Below the pieces are notes generated by a model that was given only the letters and a program-made list of their open reading frames with translations, made no database searches and was not told the origin of the DNA. DNA of 37,169 nt, taken from a virus. This document shows positions 7,410 through 15,454 of this stretch, piece after piece (the first letter of the stretch is position 1; each line of letters starts with the position of its first letter). The position numbers were made by a program, and so were the translations under genes. Location of the stretch: positions 1 to 37,169 of the IMG/VR virus record IMGVR_UViG_3300036767_001243; one strand, written 5' to 3'.

Positions 7410-8059
7410 CCATACGCCATGATGACCCCCAACCTGCAGACTCCGCATTCTTGTTAAGAGTGCCGGAGTCTGCTGTTTTTTCCGCGTTGCCAGAAACCGG
7501 TGATGCTGCTTTTGATCGTGCGATCAGGCTGGTTTTTCATCACGAAGGGTTCTATTCGGATGATCCAGATGATCCGGGCGGGGCTACAGCATATGGTGTG
7601 TCATTGCGTTATGCGCAGGCGGCCGGTGATCTGGATGGTGACGGACAACTCGATTTTGATATCAATGGTGATGGTCACGTTGACGTGAATGATATCATTG
7701 CGTTGAAGGACGCGCCGATGACAGCGATTAATCTTTATAAGCGGCATTGGTGGGATCGATATGGTTATCAGCGTCTGCCAACTCTTATCGCCCTAAAAAC
7801 TTTTGATCTTGCTGTCGTTATGGGCGCGCCGCAATCGCACAAATTATTACAACGCGCTGTGCGTGCCGCGAGTGATTTGCGTCCGGTTGATGACGGCATT
7901 GTCGGGCCGCGTACTCTGGCTGCTATCAAGTCTTGTAAAGAATTTCCCTTAATTGCCGCCTATCGGTCCGAAGCTGCCGGCTTCTTCCGTTTGTTGGCGG
8001 CGCAACGTCCACAATCCCGCAAATATCTCGGCGGGTGGTTAAATCGTGCTTATTTTTAG
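7397..8059 (+). CDS. GH108 endolysin (N-acetylmuramidase) with EF-hand insert
   Basis: A 220-residue peptidoglycan hydrolase. Residues 38-70 hold the GH108 signature ('FDRAIRLVFHHEGFYSDDPDD...GGATAYGVS') with E50 the expected catalytic residue. Residues 78-99 contain two consecutive calcium-type loops (D78-x-D80-x-D82-G, then D88-x-N90-x-D92-G...D99). The C-terminal third ('DDGIVGPRTLAAI') is the peptidoglycan-binding part usual in this family. No signal peptide is seen, so export would rely on the holin-like neighbour. There is no ribosome site before the ATG. The first 35 residues are not part of the fold and are encoded over a terminator, so a later start such as TTG near 7488 remains possible. 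Confidence 0.85.
   Translation: MNENSIRHDDPQPADSAFLLRVPESAVFSALPETGDAAFDRAIRLVFHHEGFYSDDPDDPGGATAYGVSLRYAQAAGDLDGDGQLDFDINGDGHVDVNDIIALKDAPMTAINLYKRHWWDRYGYQRLPTLIALKTFDLAVVMGAPQSHKLLQRAVRAASDLRPVDDGIVGPRTLAAIKSCKEFPLIAAYRSEAAGFFRLLAAQRPQSRKYLGGWLNRAYF
7436..7481 (+). terminator. intrinsic terminator inside the endolysin 5' coding region
   Basis: GCAGACTCCG at 7436-7445 pairs perfectly with CGGAGTCTGC at 7464-7473. The run TGTTTTTT follows. It lies 100 bases after the mor stop codon, where early transcription would be expected to end (as tE does in Mu), yet it is downstream of the endolysin ATG. It can therefore act as an early terminator that translating ribosomes override. Confidence 0.8.
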
Positions 8060-8070
8060 GAGGCCATAAA

Positions 8071-8583
8071 ATGTACCGTAATCTTTGTTTAATCGTCGGC
8101 AGTCTTTTCTGTTTTTCCGCTTTGTTCTTATTGTTCTACCCGCTTTCGGCGAATGCGGCGGCTGGCGGTCATGTGATCGAGCTTCAGGAAGCGCTCCAAC
8201 ACGGCATCACATTGGTCTTTGCCATTATATCTGCTATCGCTGTCTGGTTTGTCGGTTCAATCTTGGCGCTCATCAGGAAGCGGTTCGGCCTGCAGGTTGA
8301 TGCCGAAGTGCGCGCGTATCTCGATACTGCCATTGTAAATGCGGTCCAATTCGCGGAAGGAAAAGCGCGAGAATGGGCGTACGATATTGATGACCCCGAA
8401 ATCAAAAGCGAGATTGTTGCCGATGCGGCCAACTACGTCACAAAGAATGTGCCTGACGCGCTAAAGCATTTCGGTGTCACGCCGGATAATTTGAGTGACC
8501 TCATTCACGCCCGGTTACAAACAACAAACAATCAAGGTGGTGGCCATGCAGAAGATTCTAAGCCTGATCCCCTCGCTGATTGA
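8071..8583 (+). CDS. holin-like membrane protein
   Basis: A 170-residue protein from the ATG at 8071, which has a strong AGGAGG site. Residues 5-30 form a hydrophobic segment ending in 'SANAAAGG', which could be a cleaved signal peptide or a first membrane segment. A second membrane segment spans about 45-67 ('GITLVFAIISAIAVWFVGSILAL'). The soluble part contains 'VDAEVRAYLDTAIVNAVQFAEGKAREW', a pattern typical of the phage LL-H holin superfamily. Its place between endolysin and spanins supports a role in inner-membrane permeabilisation. The exact holin family is not certain. Confidence 0.7.
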   Translation: MYRNLCLIVGSLFCFSALFLLFYPLSANAAAGGHVIELQEALQHGITLVFAIISAIAVWFVGSILALIRKRFGLQVDAEVRAYLDTAIVNAVQFAEGKAREWAYDIDDPEIKSEIVADAANYVTKNVPDALKHFGVTPDNLSDLIHARLQTTNNQGGGHAEDSKPDPLAD

Positions 8584-8758
8584 TGCCCTGAAATGGGTTG
8601 GTGGGTTGCTCTACATCCGCCGATCCACACAAATCGAGAGTGAAAGAGATGCCCTTGCCCAAACCAATGACATACAAAAACAGCAGCTTGAAATTGCTGC
8701 CGATCCTCTTGCTGATCCTCGTGATGTGCGTGACAGCATGCAAAACGACGAGTTCTAG
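8546..8758 (+). CDS. inner-membrane spanin subunit candidate (Rz-like)
   Basis: A 70-residue protein starting at 8546 inside the end of the holin-like gene. The N-terminus is a hydrophobic/amphipathic helix ('ILSLIPSLIDALKWVGGLLY') followed by a coiled-coil-like segment ('IESERDALAQTNDIQKQQLEI'). The o-spanin gene starts inside it in another frame, the classic Rz/Rz1 arrangement. It is shorter than most i-spanins, and the function rests mainly on this overlap. Confidence 0.6.
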   Translation: MQKILSLIPSLIDALKWVGGLLYIRRSTQIESERDALAQTNDIQKQQLEIAADPLADPRDVRDSMQNDEF

Positions 8759-8915
8759 CGGCGCGATTCCGCCGTGGCCGAAAGCGGGTGCTGCGGTTGC
8801 TGAAGAGCTGGATCGTGTGTGTCCGATTAACGACGGCGTATCAAGCTGCCCGGAAATAGATGGCTGGTTATCGCGCCTTTATGTTTTGCGCCAACAACTG
8901 GAGATTGCCCGATGA
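8649..8915 (+). CDS. outer-membrane spanin lipoprotein (Rz1-like)
   Basis: An 88-residue lipoprotein from the ATG at 8649 (8667 is an alternative). The signal 'LKLLPILLLILVMCVTAC' ends in a clear lipobox (VTAC) with the acylated Cys at about residue 31. The mature part has 'AIPPWPKAG', a proline-containing linker, and two further cysteines. More than 100 bases overlap the i-spanin gene in a different frame. The pair would fuse inner and outer membranes in the last step of lysis. Confidence 0.75.
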   Translation: MPLPKPMTYKNSSLKLLPILLLILVMCVTACKTTSSSGAIPPWPKAGAAVAEELDRVCPINDGVSSCPEIDGWLSRLYVLRQQLEIAR

Positions 8916-9289
8916 TGACATTCCTACAAGACCTTGCCCCGTGGGTGACAATAATCATGTTTGTGCTCCAGTTCGCCACCGGTCTTTTCATTTTGGCGAT
9001 GTCCCGCAAATTCCCGACACGGGCGGAGCATGAAGAATTAAAAGACACCACTGACAATGATCGGGCGCAGCAGGCCAATCTTATGACGCGCATTTACAAG
9101 GTCGAAGAAACACTCGGCCGTCTGCCGGATCAGGAAACGGTTCACGAGCTGTCATTGCAAATGACGCGCTTAGAGGGGCGGCTGGAATCCATGTTCACAA
9201 AATTTGACATGGTGGATGCGCTCGGCAAGCGGATGCAACGCCAGATTGATGTGATGGATGAATGGTTAAAACGAGGAGCAAACAAGTAA
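8912..9289 (+). CDS. DUF2730 family protein (Mu gp25-like)
   Basis: A 125-residue protein with one N-terminal membrane segment (about residues 9-31, 'PWVTIIMFVLQFATGLFIL') and a long coiled coil from 40 to 115. This is the layout of DUF2730, which follows the lysis genes in Mu-like phages. The function is unknown. The stop codon overlaps the next ATG by one base. Confidence 0.85.
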   Translation: MMTFLQDLAPWVTIIMFVLQFATGLFILAMSRKFPTRAEHEELKDTTDNDRAQQANLMTRIYKVEETLGRLPDQETVHELSLQMTRLEGRLESMFTKFDMVDALGKRMQRQIDVMDEWLKRGANK

Positions 9290-9591
9290 TGAGTAAACAG
9301 TATAAAGAACATTTGGCAGAAGACCGCCGGCTGTGCATATTGCGCCTACTCAAAGAGTATAATGGCACAGCAAACGACAGTGTGATCCACGCCGCCGTTG
9401 ATCGTATTGGTCATAGGGGTGTTCCCCGCAGCGATATCAGGCAAGATCTGCGTTTTCTGATCAATAACGGTTGTATCGTTGATGAATGGTACGACGATAT
9501 TCAGGTGGCCACAATCACCCGCCGTGGCGTTGAAGTCGCGGAAGGTAGCGTTGTTGTTGAGGGTATTAAAAAGCCTTCAATCGGCGTTTAA
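9289..9591 (+). CDS. VpaChn25_0724-family winged-helix protein (Mu gp26-like)
   Basis: A 100-residue protein starting at 9289 with GAGGAG upstream. The sequence follows the family pattern: 'EDRRLCILRLLKEYNG' at the start, 'VPRSDIRQDLRFLINNG' as the recognition region, and 'VATITRRGVEVAEG' as the wing. This small winged helix is conserved just before the terminase small subunit in Mu-like phages. It may bind DNA during packaging or regulation, but no role has been proved. Confidence 0.85.
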   Translation: MSKQYKEHLAEDRRLCILRLLKEYNGTANDSVIHAAVDRIGHRGVPRSDIRQDLRFLINNGCIVDEWYDDIQVATITRRGVEVAEGSVVVEGIKKPSIGV

Positions 9592-9604
9592 GGGGGATTT
9601 AAAC

Positions 9605-10162
9605 ATGTCCAGACCATCCACCATTGACCGTTTGCCGAGAGAAATCCGTGAGAAGATCACGGAGCTGCGCGATCGTGGCCGCACGATTGATGAAATCAAG
9701 GCCAAGCTGGACGAGTTGGATTTGGCCGAAGAGGTTAGCCGGTCGGCACTTGGGCGGCATATCAAGAAGGTCGATCAGATGGTTGAGGATATGCGCCGCG
9801 CCCGTGCTGTGGCTGATGGCATTACCCGCAGTTTCGGTGATATCGAAACAAGCAGGGTTGCGCGTACCAATATCGAAATGATGCACGCCCTGGTCATGAA
9901 GTTGATGATGGGCGCTGATGATGAAGAGCCTGTTGTTCTTGATCCCAAAGATGCGATGTTCGTTGCGACATCGCTTGAGAAGCTATCCAAAGCCAGAAAA
10001 CAGGATTTCGACACCGAACTGAAAGCGGCCCGCGAAGAAGAGCGTCTTGCGGCTATGGAGCAAGCATCCGAGATCGTCGAGAAGACCGGCCGTGAAAAAG
10101 GTCTGTCGAATGAAACTATTGAAGTTCTTAAGAAAGAGTTCTTAGGAGTCGATAATGCATAA
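9605..10162 (+). CDS. terminase small subunit (Mu gp27, DUF3486)
   Basis: A 185-residue DUF3486 protein. The N-terminus 'RPSTIDRLPREIREKITEL' and the following 'GRTIDEIKAKLDEL' form the DNA-binding HTH. A helical domain and a charged C-terminal helix follow. In Mu this protein (gp27) recognises the packaging site near the left end and partners gp28. The start at 9605 is preceded by GGGGGATTTAAAC. The gene overlaps the large subunit by 8 bases. Confidence 0.9.
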   Translation: MSRPSTIDRLPREIREKITELRDRGRTIDEIKAKLDELDLAEEVSRSALGRHIKKVDQMVEDMRRARAVADGITRSFGDIETSRVARTNIEMMHALVMKLMMGADDEEPVVLDPKDAMFVATSLEKLSKARKQDFDTELKAAREEERLAAMEQASEIVEKTGREKGLSNETIEVLKKEFLGVDNA

Positions 10163-11759
10163 GGATGCCCCCAGCCAGCTGCCGGATAGTATCAAGCAGA
10201 CACCAGACAAAATTCTGCTAGGATATCAGGGTACGTTGCTCTCGACTACAGCACTGCATCAGGTCGTGTTTTGCGAAAAGTCTCGCCGTATCGGTATTAC
10301 GTGGGCGGTTGGTGCTGATGCTGTTATGGCAGCGGCCTCAAGCAAAAAAGCCGGCGGCATGAATGTTTTCTATATGGGCTATAATCTTGAGATGGCACGG
10401 GAGTTTATCAGCGTTTGCGCGGACTGGGCCAAAATATTCTCACAAGCATGTAGTGATGTTGAGGATTGTGTATTCGAGAGCGTTGACGAACATGGCGATA
10501 CAAAAGAGATCAAGGCGTTTCGCATCCGTTTTGCATCGGGGTTCGAGATAATAGCACTTCCTTCCAGTGCGCGATCTCTACGTGGTATGCAGGGTTATGT
10601 TATTATTGATGAAGCCGCATTCCATGATGATCTGGAAGAGGTCTTGAAAGCAGCTTATGCGCTGTTGATGTGGGGTGGCCGTGTTCTGGTTATATCGACA
10701 CATGACAGCGCGGACAATGTATTTAACCAGCAAATTCAAGCCATCAAGGGAAAGCGCAAAGGCTTTCAAAAACACAAGCTTCTCACGATTACGTTTCAGG
10801 ACGCAATCGCGGACGGACTTTATGAGCGCATTTGCTTGATGCGGGGCATTGAAGCAACCGAAGCCGGCAAGCAGGAATTTGTTGACGATATATATGAATT
10901 CTACGGCGAAGGTGCAGACGAAGAACTTGACGTGATTCCACGCAAATCCGGCGGCGTTTATTTCCCCAGTCAGCTGGTCGAACCATGTATGGATGATGCG
11001 CCTGTTGTCAATCTGGAACTGGCAGATGATTTCTTTACCCAACCAAAACACGAAAAAGAACGCTTCATTCAAGATTGGTGCGTGGATAATTTAAAGCCGC
11101 TGCTGGACAATCTGGACACGGACTTGGTGCATTGTTTTGGTTCTGACTACGCCAGAAAAGGCGACTTGGCAATCTTTGCCCCGATCGCCATTGAAAAGAA
11201 CACACGCCGTCGTGTGCCGTTTCAGCTCAATATGCGGAATGTGCCGTTTTCGCAGCAGGAATATATCCTGTACTACATCATCGACCGGCTGCCGCGTCTT
11301 GGCATGGGAATGATGGATGCAACCGGCAACGGGGAATCCATTGCCGAGAAGATGCAAGAACGCTACGGCATTCATCGTATTTTTGCCGTTAAAATTAATG
11401 TGGGCTGGTACGAAGATGCATTGCCGAAATATAAGGGCGCGATGCAGGATGGCTATATCAGTATCCCGCGCGATGCCGATAACTTGCAGGATCACCGGAC
11501 CGCACAGGTGATCGGCGGTGTTCCACAGATCCCGCGATTAAAAGGTAAAGATGGCGGGCAGCGGCACGGCGACTCGCTGGTTGCATTTGCCGGCGCATAC
11601 TGGGCGACGCTGCAGGACTGTGTTGACTATGGCTATACGCCAGCCTTCCCAGAGGATCAAAACATTCACAATAGTAAACTGACAATGCGGCCGGATCATT
11701 CTGATGATATCGGCGCACAGCGTTCCCGTAATTTCGGGAATAACAGAGGAGCATGGTAA
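10155..11759 (+). CDS. terminase large subunit (Mu gp28-like)
   Basis: A 534-residue packaging motor. The Walker A-like motif (residues 41-50, 'EKSRRIGITW') is the arginine-containing form usual for Mu gp28. Walker B is YVIIDEA at 148-154, followed by 'ISTHDS' (about 180-185) as the coupling motif. The nuclease domain has candidate metal-binding acidic residues at D331 ('FGSDYARKGD') and D388 ('GMMDATGNGE'). It cuts and pumps DNA into proheads by a headful mechanism. It overlaps the portal gene by one base. Confidence 0.95.
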   Translation: MHKDAPSQLPDSIKQTPDKILLGYQGTLLSTTALHQVVFCEKSRRIGITWAVGADAVMAAASSKKAGGMNVFYMGYNLEMAREFISVCADWAKIFSQACSDVEDCVFESVDEHGDTKEIKAFRIRFASGFEIIALPSSARSLRGMQGYVIIDEAAFHDDLEEVLKAAYALLMWGGRVLVISTHDSADNVFNQQIQAIKGKRKGFQKHKLLTITFQDAIADGLYERICLMRGIEATEAGKQEFVDDIYEFYGEGADEELDVIPRKSGGVYFPSQLVEPCMDDAPVVNLELADDFFTQPKHEKERFIQDWCVDNLKPLLDNLDTDLVHCFGSDYARKGDLAIFAPIAIEKNTRRRVPFQLNMRNVPFSQQEYILYYIIDRLPRLGMGMMDATGNGESIAEKMQERYGIHRIFAVKINVGWYEDALPKYKGAMQDGYISIPRDADNLQDHRTAQVIGGVPQIPRLKGKDGGQRHGDSLVAFAGAYWATLQDCVDYGYTPAFPEDQNIHNSKLTMRPDHSDDIGAQRSRNFGNNRGAW

Positions 11760-13300
11760 TGCCTGAGATATTAGACCTGTACGGAAATCCGGTTAAGAAA
11801 TCCTTGCTGCGTCAGGAGCAAGCCACACCGACAATGAGTGGTGTCCGGACGATTTTGAACGAGCACACAAGCTACGGCCTTGATCCGTATAAGCTCGGCC
11901 AGATCCTGCACGAAGCGGATAATGGTAATCATATTGATCGATATCTGGGGCTTGCGGAAGAGATCGAGGAGAAAGAAAGCCATTATCATTCTGTTCTTGG
12001 CACACGGAAACGTTCAGTGTCCCAGCTCGATATTACAGTTGAACCGGCCGGCGATGATAAAGAATCTATCCGGCATGCCGAGTTTATCGAAAGCTGGCTG
12101 GATCGGGATTGTCTCGAAGATGAGCTGGTCGATATTCTGGACGCGATCGGCAAAGGTTTTTCAGCCACAGAGATCATGTGGGAAACATCAGAGTCGCAGT
12201 GGCTGCCTTCAGAATTAAAACGCCGCGATCCGCGCTGGTTTAAATTTGACCGGCACGATGGTGAAACACTCTATTTGCGGAACAATGCGGGTGTCGAGCC
12301 ATTAAGTCCGTACAAATTCATCATTCATAAGCACCGTGCCAAATCCGGCCTGCCCATTCGCGGCGGTGTCGTACGGCCGGTTTTCTGGATGTATCTTTTT
12401 AAGAACTTCAGCATCAAGGATTGGATTACGTTTGCGGAAGCTTATGGACAACCGATCCGCGTCGGTAAATACGGCAGCGGCGCCAGCGAAGAGGATCGCC
12501 GTGTCTTGTTGCGGGCCGTTGCCAATATTGGCAGCGATGCCGCCGCGATTATACCGGACAGCATGGAAATGGAGTTTATCGAGGCGCAGAATAAATCACA
12601 GACAGCAGATGTCTTTGAGAAGCTGTGTCGCTATATCGACGAGCAGATATCTAAAATTGTTCTCGGGCAGACCATGACGACGGACAATGGCTCGTCCAGA
12701 TCGCAGGCAGACGTTCATAACGAGGTCAAACACGATATCGAACGCAGTGATGCGAAGCAACTTGCGGCCACACTCAACCGCCAACTTGTGCAGCCGATCA
12801 TTAATCTGAATTTTGGCGCGCGTGCTAAATATCCGCGCATCCGCATTGGTCGTTCCGAGAATGTCGATATCGAGAAGGTTATGAATGCGGCCGACAAAGG
12901 TGTGCGTTTCGGGATGCGGATTTCAGAAAAAGGCTTGCGCGAAAAAGTCGGGTTTAGTGCGCCGGAAAGCGATGACGATACGCTGCGTCTGCCGGTATCC
13001 GGCCAGACCGCGTCCCCAGCCGGGCAAGAGGATACGGCCGCGCAGCAGAAGCACCAGCATCATGATGCCATTGATGATCTGGCGGATACTGCATCTGCAG
13101 ACTGGGAAGAAACCCTGAACCCCTTCAAGGCCGCTGTTGAAAAAGCCGCACGAGAGAGCGGCTCTTATGAAGAGTTCCAGCAAAAGCTTCTGGAGATTGC
13201 CGGTGAACTTGATTTGGCGGATGCGGCTGAACAGATCGCGCAGGTGAACTTCACAGGCAATATTGCCGGACAAGTTGATTACGACATCGAGGAGGATTGA
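11759..13300 (+). CDS. portal protein (Mu gp29, DUF935)
   Basis: A 513-residue DUF935 portal. I use the ATG at 11759 rather than 11753 because GAGGAG lies 7 bases before it. Family hallmarks include 'DPYKLGQILHEADNGN', 'HYHSVLGTRKRSV' and 'WMYLFKNFSIKDWITFAEAYGQP'. The segment 'VLGQTMTTDNGSSRSQADVHNEV' is also typical. Portal dodecamers form the DNA entry vertex and bind terminase. The C-terminal 100 residues are acidic and helical. Confidence 0.95.
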   Translation: MPEILDLYGNPVKKSLLRQEQATPTMSGVRTILNEHTSYGLDPYKLGQILHEADNGNHIDRYLGLAEEIEEKESHYHSVLGTRKRSVSQLDITVEPAGDDKESIRHAEFIESWLDRDCLEDELVDILDAIGKGFSATEIMWETSESQWLPSELKRRDPRWFKFDRHDGETLYLRNNAGVEPLSPYKFIIHKHRAKSGLPIRGGVVRPVFWMYLFKNFSIKDWITFAEAYGQPIRVGKYGSGASEEDRRVLLRAVANIGSDAAAIIPDSMEMEFIEAQNKSQTADVFEKLCRYIDEQISKIVLGQTMTTDNGSSRSQADVHNEVKHDIERSDAKQLAATLNRQLVQPIINLNFGARAKYPRIRIGRSENVDIEKVMNAADKGVRFGMRISEKGLREKVGFSAPESDDDTLRLPVSGQTASPAGQEDTAAQQKHQHHDAIDDLADTASADWEETLNPFKAAVEKAARESGSYEEFQQKLLEIAGELDLADAAEQIAQVNFTGNIAGQVDYDIEED

Positions 13301-13301
13301 A

Positions 13302-13973
13302 ATGAGTCACGAAGATTATGTAGTGCGCAGCTGGGCGCTTGATCATGCGATTCAATCTAACCATAGTGGAGCTGGCGCGGATAAAATCATCAAAGACGCC
13401 GAAAAGTTTTATGGCTTCATGTTTCGCAACAACGGCAGTGTTGCGGATATTAACGATTTAAAGACGGCACGCGCTGTACCACAGCCTGTCGAAGATAACG
13501 CGCAGGAAGTTTTTATTCCGCCCGCCCCAGTGACACCGGAGGATATCGAGCTAACGGACGCAGAAAAGCGTGACGAGGTCAAACATGCGTCGTCTGTGCC
13601 AGAGCCGGCTACCGCACGGTCAGACATTAAGAAGCAGCTCTTGTCCCCGCGCCAAAAAGAAGTTCTTCAGACGATTATTGAATTAAATCGTGAAAAACAA
13701 CAGGCCACGCATAAAGAAATATCCAGACGATCGGGTGTCACTTCGAACAATATCAGCGCGTTCATAAAGATATTGTCCTCCAAAGGTTTTGTTGAACAGA
13801 AGAAGCCGAATATCGGCCGTCGGCTTGTCTGTCGTGCGTTAAAAGATGCCGATGGAAATCCTCTTTTAAACGGTCATCCTGTCGGTGAAAAGGATGCCGC
13901 AACAGGTATCACAAAATGCCAGCCGGGCTACGCAGATGGATACGGAATTTCAACCCTTTTCGAAGAAGAATGA
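13302..13973 (+). CDS. winged-helix cargo protein, function unknown
   Basis: A 223-residue protein starting one base after the portal stop, with CGAGGAGG upstream. The N-terminal 50 residues form one small domain ('SHEDYVVRSWALDHAIQ...DAEKFYGFM'). An acidic linker follows. Residues 115-185 form a MarR-like winged helix ('LSPRQKEVLQTIIELNREK', 'THKEISRRSGVTSNNISAFIKILSSKGFV'). It opens a block not present between portal and F in Mu itself. A regulator of the block or a DNA-packaging accessory is possible. I do not recognise a named family. Confidence 0.75.
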   Translation: MSHEDYVVRSWALDHAIQSNHSGAGADKIIKDAEKFYGFMFRNNGSVADINDLKTARAVPQPVEDNAQEVFIPPAPVTPEDIELTDAEKRDEVKHASSVPEPATARSDIKKQLLSPRQKEVLQTIIELNREKQQATHKEISRRSGVTSNNISAFIKILSSKGFVEQKKPNIGRRLVCRALKDADGNPLLNGHPVGEKDAATGITKCQPGYADGYGISTLFEEE

Positions 13974-14668
13974 CGATGAATTACAAGCGTAAGGAAATTA
14001 TCGGCAATGCAACGCTGTATCTCGGCGATGGTTACGAGATAGCGCCAAAGCTGGGTGTGATGGATGGATTTGTATCCGATCCGCAATATAAATTCGAGAC
14101 AAGCGGTGGCGGTCAGTACCGCAAGAAGCGCAAATGCCTTGAAGAAATCATCGCGCAAGGACTGGATCAGGGCTTTGATCATTCGATCATGAATACCATG
14201 CTTTACAAGGCGGTCTTTGTCTTCTGCCATAACGATCAGTTGCCGGAGCTGTTGGCATATCTGCAGGGAAGCTTTAATCGCTTCTGCGTGATCTCGTATC
14301 ACAAGACAAACCCGCAGCCATTCGGCAATAAACACTATGTGCCGGACACAGAATACATCGTCCACGCATGGAATGATGGCGGTCATCCCGTCGGGACATT
14401 GGCCGAAAAGAAACGCTATATCATCGGGACGAACGGTAAGTCGGCCTATGACCACCCGACCGTTAAGCCGCTGGAGGTCATGATGAAGATTGTCCGGAAC
14501 GTTAACGGAACGCACATTATCGATCCGTTTATGGGAACAGGCACAACCGGTGTGGCGGCCTTACTGCAGGGGAAGACATTTTACGGCATCGAACATAACG
14601 AAAAGTATTTCGATATCGCCTGCCGGCGTATTGAGGAAACACTCAAAGAGCAAGAGGTGGCCGCATGA
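13970..14668 (+). CDS. beta-type DNA methyltransferase with atypical motif IV
   Basis: A 232-residue DNA methylase of the N4/N6 class. The catalytic motif comes first ('VSDPQY', DPQY at 37-40) and the AdoMet motif last ('DPFMGTGTTG' 185-194). 'HPTVKP' (162-167) lies just before the latter, which is the circularly permuted beta order. The usual DPPY/SPPY is DPQY here, and the second proline is normally strongly conserved. The enzyme may be altered in activity or be a specialised subfamily. The ATG at 13970 overlaps the previous stop; 13976 is an alternative. It is likely to protect phage DNA from restriction. Confidence 0.85.
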   Translation: MTMNYKRKEIIGNATLYLGDGYEIAPKLGVMDGFVSDPQYKFETSGGGQYRKKRKCLEEIIAQGLDQGFDHSIMNTMLYKAVFVFCHNDQLPELLAYLQGSFNRFCVISYHKTNPQPFGNKHYVPDTEYIVHAWNDGGHPVGTLAEKKRYIIGTNGKSAYDHPTVKPLEVMMKIVRNVNGTHIIDPFMGTGTTGVAALLQGKTFYGIEHNEKYFDIACRRIEETLKEQEVAA

Positions 14669-14970
14669 GTAAGAAAAAACTGACAGTGCGGCAGCGCAAA
14701 TGGTTGAATCAAATGCAGGCCGAGATGATGAACCGTAGGAATCAACGTCGCCGTGAATTGTTAGCACAGACAACGCCTGAGCAGCGCAAGGCATTTATTG
14801 GTAAATTAAACGAAGCAACTCTGGCTTCGGTCGGGGGGGTATTCAGTATGTGGAATGAGGCCAAGAAGGTCGCTGGCATTACCAATGACGAAGTCGCGTG
14901 GGAAGTGTATCGGAAGTTCTCACGGCCATCGAACTTGCGCATCCCTGTCGATGTGGAAGAGGTGAAGTGA
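14665..14970 (+). CDS. basic hypothetical protein of the cargo block
   Basis: A 101-residue protein with a strongly basic N-terminal 35 residues ('KKKLTVRQRKWLNQ', 'NRRNQRRREL') that could bind nucleic acid. A helical middle follows. It overlaps the methyltransferase and the next gene by 4 and 1 bases, so the block is translated as a unit. No family recognised. Confidence 0.65.
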   Translation: MSKKKLTVRQRKWLNQMQAEMMNRRNQRRRELLAQTTPEQRKAFIGKLNEATLASVGGVFSMWNEAKKVAGITNDEVAWEVYRKFSRPSNLRIPVDVEEVK

Positions 14971-15143
14971 TGGCAACGAAGAACTTTTACCGGAAATGGC
15001 GACAGGAACAGCAAACTGCGCAATGGCTGCGTGACCGGCTGCGCATCGCCGAAACCAAATATACGCTGTCTTTAATCGGCTGCGCCGTCGGCATGTCCGG
15101 CTTTCTTATTTGCGGCCTTCTGTTGATATGGGGGATGTCATGA
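14970..15143 (+). CDS. small single-pass membrane protein
   Basis: A 57-residue protein starting at 14970 inside the preceding stop codon, with AGAGGTGA upstream. Residues 1-33 are charged and helical. Residues 34-56 form one membrane helix ('YTLSLIGCAVGMSGFLICGLLLIW'). An inner-membrane location with the charged part in the cytoplasm is likely. Function unknown. Confidence 0.6.
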   Translation: MATKNFYRKWRQEQQTAQWLRDRLRIAETKYTLSLIGCAVGMSGFLICGLLLIWGMS

Positions 15144-15454
15144 ATAAAAAACAGCCGCCCCTTTTTGTTCCTCTTAAAACCGATCCTTACAACGCGTTTA
15201 AACAGGGTTTTAAAACCCATGAGATCCGTTTGAACGGCATCCGTTGGAATCGCAACACATGCTCTGTCGGACGGGCTGTTATTTTATCCAAAGGATACGG
15301 CAAGCATGACCGGCTTTATGGCGTGATAACATCCGTTGATGTGTTTCCGGCCGGAGAGCTACCTTGCTATGAATATGCCGATTTTGTGGATTGCTATGGC
15401 GAAGATCGTCAAGACGAGGACGTGATTTATATCGGGATCGAGATTGATGGATGA
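15140..15454 (+). CDS. ASCH-domain protein
   Basis: A 104-residue protein matching the ASCH (PUA-like) fold. 'PLKTDPYNAFKQGFKTHEIR' carries the K-x-x-E-x-R signature (K25, E28, R30). A beta strand 'GRAVILSKGYG' and the final 'DRLYGVITSV' strand follow. ASCH proteins bind RNA or act on modified nucleosides; E. coli YqfB is an N4-acetylcytidine amidohydrolase. Next to a methyltransferase, a role in nucleic-acid modification or modification sensing is plausible. Overlaps by 4 bases with the membrane-protein gene. Confidence 0.7.
   Translation: MNKKQPPLFVPLKTDPYNAFKQGFKTHEIRLNGIRWNRNTCSVGRAVILSKGYGKHDRLYGVITSVDVFPAGELPCYEYADFVDCYGEDRQDEDVIYIGIEIDG

Noticed and set aside
13928-14515. 195-residue minus-strand ORF
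   Set aside because: Antisense shadow of the methyltransferase gene, with no motif or ribosome site.
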